A stretch of 63,253 bases of DNA, taken from contig JAIXPZ010000061.1 of assembly GCA_027486005.1 (NCBI GenBank), positions 1-63,253 on the forward strand, written 5' to 3'. The notes below the pieces were generated by a model. It saw only the letters and a program-made list of their open reading frames with translations. It had not been told where the DNA came from and did no database searches. Position 1 is the first letter of the stretch; every line of letters begins with the position of its first letter. This document shows positions 26,960 through 34,933 of this stretch, in pieces. Both the position numbers and the translations under genes were made by a program. The stretch comes from Legionellales bacterium. GTDB taxonomy: Bacteria; Pseudomonadota; Gammaproteobacteria; JAGOUN01.

Positions 26960-28651
26960 GTGAGATATTTCAAAAAATTACGTAAAGAATTAGAGAAGTA
27001 TTTAGAGCCTGATTTAATTGAGTTAGTTTATCAGGCTTACGAACTTGCCGTTCGTGCGCATTACGGTCAAACTCGACACACGGGCGAACCTTATGTCACT
27101 CATCCGGTTGCTGTTGCAACCATTCTCGCTAAAATGCACCTCGATCATCAAACCATTATTGCTGCGTTACTCCACGACGTCTTAGAAGATACGCTGATTG
27201 AAAAACAAGAGCTTATCGATTCTTTTGGCGTAGAGGTGGCCGATCTTGTTGATGGTGTAAGCAAGTTGACGCTGATGGAGTTTGAAACCAAAGCGCATGC
27301 ACAAGCTGAAAATTTTAGAAAAATGATTATGGCCATGGCGCAAGATATTCGCGTCATTATAGTGAAGTTGGCAGATCGCTTACATAATATGCGAACGCTG
27401 GGCGCTGTTTCTCAAGAAAAACGGCGCCGCGTTGTGACAGAAACGTTAGATATTTATGCGCCGATTGCAAATCGTTTAGGCATGAATGCTTTTCGTGTCG
27501 CTTATGAAGAGCTTGGTTTTGAAGCGTTATATCCTAGACGTTGTCGTGTTTTAAGAAAAGCGGTTAAGCAATTTACCGGTAATCGAAGCGGTATTCTGAA
27601 AGAGATTGAAGATCAATTAAATGCACGTTTAATTGAGTGTGGCTTGCTCTCAGCAGCATTTGAGAGCCGACAAAAATATTTATATAGTATTTATAGCAAA
27701 ATGCGGGACAAACATTTGTCGTTTTCTGAAGTCATGGATATTTATGGGTTTAGGATTATTGTTGACTCTGTTGATATGTGTTACCGCGTTTTAGGTGCTT
27801 TACACACATTTTATAAACCGCTGCACCAACGATTTAAAGATTATATTGCGATCCCAAAATCGAATGGCTATCAATCGTTGCACACGACATTATTTACGCC
27901 GTATGGTGTGCCGCTAGAAATTCAAATTCGCACTGAATCAATGAATGAACTGGCGGAGCGCGGAATTGCCGCCCACTGGGCGTATAAGACAGGAGACCCT
28001 TCCCCTAATGCTGCGCATTTACGCGCGCGCGAATGGATAAAAAACATTCTCGAATTACAACAAAATGCCGGAAGTTCGCTAGAGTTTATTGAGAGTGTAA
28101 AAACCGATTTGTTTCCTCATGAGGTTTATGTGTTTACTCCTAGGGGAAAAATTTTAGAATTACCGGAAGGTGCTACTGCAGTCGATTTTGCGTATGCAAT
28201 TCACTCTGATATTGGTAATAAATGTGTTGCTGCTAAAATTGACAAAAAAATGATGCCGCTAAGTACTTGCTTGCAAAGCGGTCAAACGGTGGAAATTATC
28301 CGGGCTCCTAGCGCGCTTCCTAATCCTACCTGGCTGAATTTTGTTGTGACAGGCAAGGCAAAAAGTAGTATTCGACATTATTTTAAAACTCAGCAAATTA
28401 CACTGAGTGATAAAGTGGATACGCATTTGTCAGTAAACATGGTATTGGACGTCGCTAAGCGATCAGGATTGTTGGCTGACGTTACCATTGTGCTTAGTCA
28501 ATTAAGAGTGAATATTACTCGTGTTGATGCGACTGAAACGCATGAGCATGCGGAAGTGAAATTGACTGTGCAAGTAGATGGACGACAACATTTGGCGCAA
28601 GTGATTAAGGCGTTGCGCAAGATCAATGGAGTATTGAAAATTAGACGATAA
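26960..28651 (+). CDS. spoT: SpoT/RelA-type (p)ppGpp synthetase/hydrolase, shortened between TGS and ACT
   Basis: 563 residues from GTG 26960 (AAGAGGG just upstream; MRYFKKLRKELEKYL aligns with the SpoT N-terminus; TTG 26936 is less likely). Order: HD hydrolase domain (HTGEPYVTHPVAVATIL, AALLHDVLEDT), synthetase domain (VMDIYGFRIIVD, AIPKSNGYQSLHTTLF, ERGIAAHWAYK), TGS domain (EVYVFTPRGKILELPEGATA), then ACT (NMVLDVAKRSGLLADVTIVL). E. coli SpoT is 702 residues. About 130 residues are missing here: the helical domain and the zinc-finger/conserved-cysteine domain between TGS (ending near WLNFVVTGKAKSSIRHYF) and ACT. Reading frame is continuous. The loss may alter ribosome or acyl-carrier sensing. 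It makes and degrades the stringent-response alarmone in the cytoplasm. Confidence 0.93.
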   Translation: MRYFKKLRKELEKYLEPDLIELVYQAYELAVRAHYGQTRHTGEPYVTHPVAVATILAKMHLDHQTIIAALLHDVLEDTLIEKQELIDSFGVEVADLVDGVSKLTLMEFETKAHAQAENFRKMIMAMAQDIRVIIVKLADRLHNMRTLGAVSQEKRRRVVTETLDIYAPIANRLGMNAFRVAYEELGFEALYPRRCRVLRKAVKQFTGNRSGILKEIEDQLNARLIECGLLSAAFESRQKYLYSIYSKMRDKHLSFSEVMDIYGFRIIVDSVDMCYRVLGALHTFYKPLHQRFKDYIAIPKSNGYQSLHTTLFTPYGVPLEIQIRTESMNELAERGIAAHWAYKTGDPSPNAAHLRAREWIKNILELQQNAGSSLEFIESVKTDLFPHEVYVFTPRGKILELPEGATAVDFAYAIHSDIGNKCVAAKIDKKMMPLSTCLQSGQTVEIIRAPSALPNPTWLNFVVTGKAKSSIRHYFKTQQITLSDKVDTHLSVNMVLDVAKRSGLLADVTIVLSQLRVNITRVDATETHEHAEVKLTVQVDGRQHLAQVIKALRKINGVLKIRR

Positions 28652-28665
28652 AGTCTAAAATTTTA

Positions 28666-29793
28666 CTATTTTTTAAACCAATCGCGTGGGTTAATCGCTT
28701 GCCCGTTGTGACGTAACTCAAAATACAGCGCAGGATCTTGGAAGCCGCCGCTTTGGCCGACAGTTCCAATCACTTCTCCAGTTTCCACGTAATCGCCTAC
28801 TTTATGGTTTATCGTATCATTTCGGGCGTATAAGCTGAGATAGTGGCCGCCATGGTCGATGATTACCAGTAAGCCGTAGCCACGCAGCCAATCCGCATAA
28901 ATCACTTTTCCACTGTAGATTGAGTGGACGGGGGTGCCTTTTTTTGCTTCGATCAGATCTCCCTGCCAACGAACGCTGTCATTCGCCATAGGTTGTAAAA
29001 ATAAATATTTTATCACTCCTTGAGCCGGCCAGCTGAGTTTGCCTTGTTGTTTTGAAAAGCCTAGATGGCTGAGCTGTTGAGTCGTTGCAAGGCGTGTGAC
29101 AAGTGTGGTTAATTGTTTGCGATCAAGTAAAAGTTGGTCTAACACTTTGCGATGCGTGTTCAAGGTTTTATTAATACTAGACACTGCGGTTTGACGATTT
29201 GTCTGTGCTTTTTTAATTTCTTCTACTTTGCTTTTATAATCACTTAAAGAGCGTTGTAATTGAGTGGTTTTAGAAGAAATAGAGACCATGACTTTATTAA
29301 GTTGGAGTATGGTGTCGCGCACTTCGTTGATGTGCTTGATGACCGCAACGTCTAATGCTTGATAATACTTAAGAAAGCGTTCTGTCTGATCAGCCGATTT
29401 TCCGCTAAAATAAATTCCTAATTGGCCTTGGCGTTGCAAGCTGTAATTGGCTGAAATGAGCTGCTCAAGAGTGTCCTGTTGTTCTTGAATTTTTACGTCG
29501 TACGTATGTTTTTTTGCTTTAGAGGTGATTAGCTGGGACTCTTGAGCTTCTATTTTTTTAGACAGTTCTTTTATTTTTAGCGTTAAAGAGCTGATGCTTT
29601 TTTCAGAGATTTTTAGTTGGGAGTTAAGGGTGTTAAGATTTTTTTCATCCTGCGAGATTTCATTTTGAACGGCGGCGATTTCTTTTTTAATGGAGGTTAA
29701 ATTGCGTGGAGCTTCAGCCGAGGCTGATAAAGTGAGCTCAGGCAGACAGAAGAGCCAAAAAGTAACCAGCCAAAAAAAAGGACTATTGCGCAT
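28666..29793 (-). CDS. envC: EnvC-like murein hydrolase activator (degenerate M23/LytM)
   Basis: 375 residues. Signal peptide (FFWLVTFWLFCLPELTLSASA), long coiled coil (about 30-235) and a C-terminal LytM domain (about 260-373). The zinc ligands of active M23 peptidases are lost: GDLIEA stands where HxGxD would be, LYARN replaces LYAH, and LYFELRHNGQAINP replaces HLHFE. This matches EnvC, which activates cell-wall amidases at the septum rather than cutting peptidoglycan itself. It converges on spoT with a 14-bp gap. Confidence 0.92.
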   Translation of the reverse strand: MRNSPFFWLVTFWLFCLPELTLSASAEAPRNLTSIKKEIAAVQNEISQDEKNLNTLNSQLKISEKSISSLTLKIKELSKKIEAQESQLITSKAKKHTYDVKIQEQQDTLEQLISANYSLQRQGQLGIYFSGKSADQTERFLKYYQALDVAVIKHINEVRDTILQLNKVMVSISSKTTQLQRSLSDYKSKVEEIKKAQTNRQTAVSSINKTLNTHRKVLDQLLLDRKQLTTLVTRLATTQQLSHLGFSKQQGKLSWPAQGVIKYLFLQPMANDSVRWQGDLIEAKKGTPVHSIYSGKVIYADWLRGYGLLVIIDHGGHYLSLYARNDTINHKVGDYVETGEVIGTVGQSGGFQDPALYFELRHNGQAINPRDWFKK

Positions 29794-29859
29794 AACTTAA
29801 TGAGTAATTGAAGGGCTATATTCTAGAGTTTACATCGGATTAGAGAAAATAAACACCAA

Positions 29860-30000
29860 TTAACATCTTACGCGTTTTCTAACTTCGTATTTTATGCGAG
29901 CAAGATTACACAGACAGATGAGTGTTTGAGCATAAAAGCCCCTGTAAAATCGAACAATAAATGAGCGATTTTTATTTACAGTTTGCTTAATAATAATCAT
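29860..30000 (-). CDS. Small basic protein, 46 residues
   Basis: A short ORF with strong expression signals: ATG at 30000, AAGGAG (30008-30013) 7 nt upstream, and a sigma70-type promoter at 30047-30074. The product starts MIIIKQTVNKN, has a short hydrophobic centre (AQTLICLCNLA) and many Arg/Lys (about 10 of 46), and ends KRVRC. No family recognised. A small membrane-active peptide, a toxin or a leader peptide are possible. It fills the otherwise empty 406-bp gap between envC and ybeY. Confidence 0.55.
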   Translation of the reverse strand: MIIIKQTVNKNRSFIVRFYRGFYAQTLICLCNLARIKYEVRKRVRC

Positions 30001-30046
30001 GGTAAAACTCCTTTTTATTCACCGCGATTGCTAAATTTAAGGCCTA

Positions 30047-30074
30047 ATTATAATAAAAACAAGCATTATTGCAA
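30047..30074 (-). promoter_or_regulatory. Sigma70-type promoter of the 46-residue ORF
   Basis: On the minus strand: -35 TTGCAA (30069-30074), 16-bp spacer, perfect -10 TATAAT (30047-30052). It gives a leader of about 40 nt before the ribosome binding site and ATG at 30000. Confidence 0.6.
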
Positions 30075-30226
30075 TTATTTAAGACAAAAATTGGATGAAA
30101 CGTAAAATCCAGTTCTCTCAATTTTCTGTTTCCGATTGATTATTTTCGGGTATTAGCATATCCTTCAAAGGGTTATGGTTATGGGAGCGTATTGGAAACT
30201 TGCCAATATTGTGTATAAAAAAACAT

Positions 30227-30712
30227 ATGAACAAAAAAAGTCAGCAAAGCTGCTTCGTCGTTGATATTCAAAATAGTTACCCACTAAATTCTCTTTTGAC
30301 GCTACCGGATGAAAATCAGTTAGAATGCTGGTCGCGCGCAGTTTTTAACCATGAGAATCTGTCAGAAGCCGAAATAACACTTCGTTTAGTGGATGAACTT
30401 GAGATGCAGCAATTAAATGCGCGTTATCGGCAGAAAAATCAGCCGACTAATGTTCTTTCTTTTCCAGCAGATATCCCTGCGGAAATTCCATTAGAGTTGC
30501 CATTTTTAGGTGACATCGTTTTGTGTGTGCCAGTGATTCATCAAGAAGCTGAGGCTCAAGAAAAACTTCCGTTAGCGCACTGGGCACACATGGTGGTGCA
30601 TGGTGTATTGCATTTATTAGGCTACGATCATATCAATGATCAAGATGCAAAAATTATGGAACAAAAAGAGATTTTAATTTTGAAAAAACTGGGTTTTACT
30701 GATCCCTACTAA
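30227..30712 (+). CDS. ybeY: YbeY endoribonuclease
   Basis: 161 residues from ATG 30227 (a longer TTG start at 30200 is possible). The metal-binding motif HGVLHLLGYDH near the C-terminus and RYRQKNQPTNVLSFP are typical. YbeY processes 16S rRNA 3' ends and takes part in ribosome quality control. It is followed after 32 bp by corC; ybeY-corC is a conserved pair. Confidence 0.95.
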   Translation: MNKKSQQSCFVVDIQNSYPLNSLLTLPDENQLECWSRAVFNHENLSEAEITLRLVDELEMQQLNARYRQKNQPTNVLSFPADIPAEIPLELPFLGDIVLCVPVIHQEAEAQEKLPLAHWAHMVVHGVLHLLGYDHINDQDAKIMEQKEILILKKLGFTDPY

Positions 30713-30744
30713 TGAATTTTTAGAATATTGATAAGGAATAAGTA

Positions 30745-31596
30745 ATGAGTGATGAGCGTTCAGAAAGAACCAAAAGAAGTTGGTTGAATGTTTTGGGTGC
30801 AGCCTTTGTTGGAGAGCCGCAAGATCGCGAACAACTGATGGACGTTTTGCGTGATGCTGAGCAGCGAGAATTGCTTGATGGAGAAGCGCTGTCAATGATT
30901 GAAAGTACCATGCGACTCTCTGAAATGCGCGTCCGCGAGGCCATGACATTTAGAACGCGCATGGTGTTTGCTAAAGAAGGCCAAAGCTTAGAGGCTTTAG
31001 TGGCCATAGCAAATGATTCTGAATATTCACGTCTTCCAGTGTTTGATGAAAATGAAGAGCATGTTAAAGGCGTATTGTTAGTTAAAGATTTGCTAGAGTA
31101 TTTTTTTGAGCAAAAAAGAAACACTTTTGAATTATCAAAAATTTTACGGCCCGCATTTTTCGTGCCGGAAAGCAAACGTTTAAATAGTCTATTGCGTGAA
31201 TTTCAAACCAAACATAATCATATGGCTATCGTGATTAATGAGTATGGAGATGTATCTGGTTTGGTGACGATTGAAGATGTCATTGAACAAATTGTTGGCG
31301 AAATTGAAGACGAGCACGACGTCGATGAAGATGCCGATAATGTGGTGGCGCGCGATGGTGGTTTCTATACAGTTAAAGCCATGATGCCACTAGAGGACTT
31401 TAATGAATATTTTAGTTCGGAATTATCTGGTGGCGGCTTTGATACCATTGGCGGGCTGCTGTTAAGTGAGTTGGGATATTTGCCTAAGCGCGGCGAAGTC
31501 ATTGAGCTCGAAGGTTTTCGCATTAATATACTGCACGCAGATCATCATCGCTTGCGATTATTAGAAGTGCAGCGTATTTCCCCAGAAGAGGAATAG
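30745..31596 (+). CDS. corC: CorC/YbeX, CBS-domain protein (transporter-associated)
   Basis: 283 residues, normal length. Tandem CBS domains (VREAMTFRTRMVFAKEGQS; PAFFVPESKRLNSLLREF) and a C-terminal CorC/HlyC domain (DGGFYTVKAMMPLEDFNEYF, GGFDTIGGLLLSELGYLPKRGE). No membrane segment. Linked to Co2+/Mg2+ efflux and to ribosome/RNA metabolism with its neighbour ybeY. Weak but present GGAATAAGTA before the ATG. Confidence 0.93.
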   Translation: MSDERSERTKRSWLNVLGAAFVGEPQDREQLMDVLRDAEQRELLDGEALSMIESTMRLSEMRVREAMTFRTRMVFAKEGQSLEALVAIANDSEYSRLPVFDENEEHVKGVLLVKDLLEYFFEQKRNTFELSKILRPAFFVPESKRLNSLLREFQTKHNHMAIVINEYGDVSGLVTIEDVIEQIVGEIEDEHDVDEDADNVVARDGGFYTVKAMMPLEDFNEYFSSELSGGGFDTIGGLLLSELGYLPKRGEVIELEGFRINILHADHHRLRLLEVQRISPEEE

Positions 31597-31627
31597 ATGT
31601 GATAGAATCTTGGCTTAGGGAATTAGC

Positions 31628-31655
31628 CTTGAATAAAATAGGAAAGGCGCCATCT
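31628..31655 (+). promoter_or_regulatory. Heat-shock (sigma32) promoter of clpB
   Basis: -35 CTTGAA (31628-31633), 14-bp spacer, -10 CGCCATCT (31648-31655), which matches the sigma32 consensus CCCCATnT at all but one position. It lies 32 bp before the clpB start, as expected for this heat-shock gene. Confidence 0.7.
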
Positions 31656-31686
31656 GTTAGGTATTAATATAATTACTTGGAGATGA

Positions 31687-34272
31687 ATGATGAGAATGGA
31701 TAAATTGACACATTCCTTTCAAAGCGCGCTATCTGACGCTCAGTCTTTAGCTTTGGGTAAAAACCATCAAATGATTGAGCCTGCGCATTTATTGGCAGCG
31801 ATGGTGGAGTCACCCACCAGCACTGTCTATGCATTGCTCAATAAATTAGGGGCAAATGTTTTACAGACTAAAGCAAAACTTGCCGAGGCTATCGATCGCT
31901 TTCCTCAGGTCCAAGGTAGTCCTGGAGATATTCATCTTTCAAATGATCTAACACGTTTACTCAACGTCACTGATCAGCTCGCTCAAAAACGCAAAGACCA
32001 ATATATTGCTTCAGAATTATTTTTATTAGCAGCTTTAGAAGATAGAGGTTCTGTCGGAGCCATTTTAAAACAAGCAGGTATTAAAACAGCAGCGCTTGAG
32101 AGCGCGATCAATGAAATACGCGGAGGTGAAAACGTGCAAGAGCAAGGCGCGGAGGGAGCGCGGCAAGCGTTGGAGAAATATACACGTGATTTGACCAAAG
32201 ATGCCGAAAACGGCAAGCTTGATCCGGTGATTGGCCGCGATAGTGAGATTCGACGTTTGATACAAGTATTACAACGCCGTACAAAAAATAATCCTGTATT
32301 AATTGGTGAGCCTGGCGTTGGTAAAACCGCTATTGTTGAAGGATTAGCGCAGCGTATTATTAATCGCGAAGTGCCGGAAGGTTTGCAAGATAAGCGGGTA
32401 TTGTCACTCGATATGGGAAGTTTGTTGGCCGGCGCGAAATATCGCGGTGATTTTGAAGAGCGCTTAAAGTCAGTGTTGAATGATATCTCGAAACAAAATG
32501 GCCAAGTGATTTTGTTTATTGATGAAATTCATACCATGGTAGGGGCGGGTAAAGCCGATGGAGCCATGGATGCAGGTAATATGTTGAAGCCCGCCCTTGC
32601 GCGTGGCGAATTGCGTTGCGTTGGCGCAACAACTTTAGATGAATATAGGCAATATATTGAAAAAGATGCAGCATTAGAGCGTCGTTTCCAAAAAGTGCTG
32701 GTTGAAGAGCCTTCTGTGCCTGATACCATAGCAATTTTGCGCGGATTAAAAGAACGCTACGCTATTCATCACGGTGTCGAGATTACCGATGATGCAATTG
32801 TTGCGGCGGCCACCTTAGCACATCGTTATATTGCCGATCGACAGTTGCCTGATAAAGCGATTGATTTAATTGATGAAGCAGCCAGTCGTATTCGAATTGA
32901 AATTGATTCTAAACCAGAGTCCATGGACACACTCGAGCGTCGTTTAATTCAATTAAAAATCGAACGTGAAGCATTAAAAAAAGAATCAGATGATGCCGCT
33001 GTGAAACGTCGCGAACATTTAGAAGATGAGATTAAATTGCTTGAAAAACAATTTTCTGATTTAGAAGAAATTTGGAAAGCAGAAAAAGCCTCTCTTCAGG
33101 GTGCGCAAGTGATTAAAGAGACTTTAGAAAAAGCACGCGCTGATTTGGAGAGTGCGCATCGTTCTGGTGATTTAGCTAAAATGTCGGAATTGCAATATGG
33201 TAAAATCCCCGAATTAGAAAAACAATTAATCGCGGTCTCTTCGGCAGAAAAAGCGGAACATAAATTATTGCGCAATAAAGTCACGGATGAAGAAATTGCG
33301 GATGTTGTTTCTCGTTGGACACATATTCCCGTGTCAAAATTATTAGAAGGCGAGCGTGACAAATTATTGGCGATGGAATCTGCGTTGCATAAACGTGTGA
33401 TTGGACAAGAGGAGGCGGTCGTTGCGGTGTCAAATGCGATCCGTCGTTCGCGAGCGGGTCTTGCGGATCCAAATAGACCCATAGGATCTTTTTTATTTTT
33501 AGGGCCGACAGGTGTGGGTAAAACCGAGCTATGTAAAGCTTTAGCGATGTTTTTGTTTGATACTGAAGAGGCGATGGTTCGTATTGATATGTCAGAGTTT
33601 ATGGAAAAACATTCTGTTGCGCGTTTAATTGGTGCTCCACCGGGATATGTCGGATACGAAGAGGGCGGTTATTTAACAGAAGCGGTGAGACGCAAGCCTT
33701 ATTCTGTATTGTTGTTAGATGAAGTGGAAAAAGCGCATCACGATGTATTTAATATTTTATTGCAAGTGCTTGATGATGGTCGATTGACAGACGGACAAGG
33801 TCGTACCGTTGATTTTCGTAACACGGTGATAGTCATGACGTCAAACTTAGGCTCGGATCGTATTCAGGCAATGTCAGGAAAAGAAGATTATGAAGCAATG
33901 AAGCGGGCGGTGATGGAAATCGTCGGGCAACATTTTCGCCCTGAATTTATCAATCGAATTGATGAAACAGTTGTTTTCCATCCTTTGGGCGTGGCACAGA
34001 TTAAGTTAATTACAGGCATTCAGATTGAATCCTTGAAAAAACGTTTAGCAATTAAGGAAATGCATTTACAGATTTCTGATGATGCCATGGAATTGATTTC
34101 AAATGTGGGTTACGATCCTGCATACGGTGCTCGTCCATTAAAAAGAGCGATTCAGCAAGTATTGGAAAATCCTTTAGCGCAGGCGCTTCTTAAAGGGGAA
34201 TTTTCTGCCGGAGATACAATTTCAGTAACGAGTCAGGTGGGGCGTTTGGCCTTTAGTCATAGTAAGCAATAA
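31687..34272 (+). CDS. clpB: ClpB disaggregase (HSP100)
   Basis: 861 residues, usual length. N-terminal Clp_N domain; first AAA+ module with Walker A GEPGVGKT and the Walker B region [13 protein letters not shown]; coiled-coil middle domain (about 400-525); second AAA+ module with [15 protein letters not shown] and [12 protein letters not shown]-terminal D2 small domain ([15 protein letters not shown]). It rescues aggregated proteins together with DnaK. Start at one of ATG 31687/31690; GGAG at 31679-31682. A sigma32-type promoter is upstream. Confidence 0.97.
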   Translation: MMRMDKLTHSFQSALSDAQSLALGKNHQMIEPAHLLAAMVESPTSTVYALLNKLGANVLQTKAKLAEAIDRFPQVQGSPGDIHLSNDLTRLLNVTDQLAQKRKDQYIASELFLLAALEDRGSVGAILKQAGIKTAALESAINEIRGGENVQEQGAEGARQALEKYTRDLTKDAENGKLDPVIGRDSEIRRLIQVLQRRTKNNPVLIGEPGVGKTAIVEGLAQRIINREVPEGLQDKRVLSLDMGSLLAGAKYRGDFEERLKSVLNDISKQNGQVILFIDEIHTMVGAGKADGAMDAGNMLKPALARGELRCVGATTLDEYRQYIEKDAALERRFQKVLVEEPSVPDTIAILRGLKERYAIHHGVEITDDAIVAAATLAHRYIADRQLPDKAIDLIDEAASRIRIEIDSKPESMDTLERRLIQLKIEREALKKESDDAAVKRREHLEDEIKLLEKQFSDLEEIWKAEKASLQGAQVIKETLEKARADLESAHRSGDLAKMSELQYGKIPELEKQLIAVSSAEKAEHKLLRNKVTDEEIADVVSRWTHIPVSKLLEGERDKLLAMESALHKRVIGQEEAVVAVSNAIRRSRAGLADPNRPIGSFLFLGPTGVGKTELCKALAMFLFDTEEAMVRIDMSEFMEKHSVARLIGAPPGYVGYEEGGYLTEAVRRKPYSVLLLDEVEKAHHDVFNILLQVLDDGRLTDGQGRTVDFRNTVIVMTSNLGSDRIQAMSGKEDYEAMKRAVMEIVGQHFRPEFINRIDETVVFHPLGVAQIKLITGIQIESLKKRLAIKEMHLQISDDAMELISNVGYDPAYGARPLKRAIQQVLENPLAQALLKGEFSAGDTISVTSQVGRLAFSHSKQ

Positions 34273-34282
34273 GGAGAGAGTT

Positions 34283-34714
34283 ATGTCAGTTTATAAAAAC
34301 ATTTTAATTGCGACGGATTTATCCGAGGAAAATAATGTAGTAATAGAAAAGTCCTTAGCAATTGCCCAATCATTTAATGCTAAAGTTAGCGTGTTACACG
34401 TAGTTGAGCCATTGCCAGGTTATGGCTATGCTTACGTTGGCATTGCTGATATTGAGGCTGAATTGTTAGTGGAAGCGAACAAAAGTATGAAAAATTTGGC
34501 GACTAAATATAATATTGCAGCAGAATGTTGTCATGTTGAAGTTGGCTCAATCAAAGCAGAAATGATTTCTCTTATTAATAAAGAAAAAATTGATTGTTTG
34601 ATTTTAGGAAGTCATGGTCGACATGGTTTTTCGGAATTGTTAGGATCAACCGCGCATTCCGCAGTGCATTCAGCGCCGTGTGATGTGATTACGTTGCGGA
34701 TTAAAGCGGCGTAA
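34283..34714 (+). CDS. Universal stress protein, UspA family
   Basis: 143 residues. N-terminal NILIATDLSEENNVVIEKSL and the C-terminal nucleotide-binding pattern LILGSHGRHGFSELLGSTA, an ATP-binding Usp form. It starts 10 bp after clpB with GGAGAG, so both may be induced by heat. A strong hairpin follows the gene. Confidence 0.93.
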   Translation: MSVYKNILIATDLSEENNVVIEKSLAIAQSFNAKVSVLHVVEPLPGYGYAYVGIADIEAELLVEANKSMKNLATKYNIAAECCHVEVGSIKAEMISLINKEKIDCLILGSHGRHGFSELLGSTAHSAVHSAPCDVITLRIKAA

Positions 34715-34724
34715 GATTTTTTAG

Positions 34725-34744
34725 GGGCAGACTTGGGTCTGCCC
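34725..34744 (+). terminator. Terminator after uspA (GTAGGGGC-like hairpin)
   Basis: Perfect 8-bp stem GGGCAGAC/GTCTGCCC, loop TTGG, then TTT. The sequence TAGGGGCAGAC resembles the dispersed palindrome family, so a repeat may have been co-opted as terminator of clpB-uspA. Confidence 0.7.
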
Positions 34745-34933
34745 TTTGATGATGCGAGTTTTTATCTTGATTGTCGACTATTGTCATGAAAATACGTTAT
34801 TGCGAAATCAGTATTTTTTTCTTCGACTCCATACTCTCGCTTGAGTATGAGGCTTGATTTAGCATCATAAGATCTCTAGGCGCCCTGAATTGCCCGGGCT
34901 TTAAGTTGAAATATATCTAGAGGGGATTTTTTT

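Noticed and set aside
28666-29793. Active M23 peptidase call
   Set aside because: The zinc ligands are replaced, so a non-catalytic EnvC-type activator is more likely.
34748-34846. 32-codon frame after uspA
   Set aside because: No ribosome binding site and no sign of conservation; it follows a terminator.
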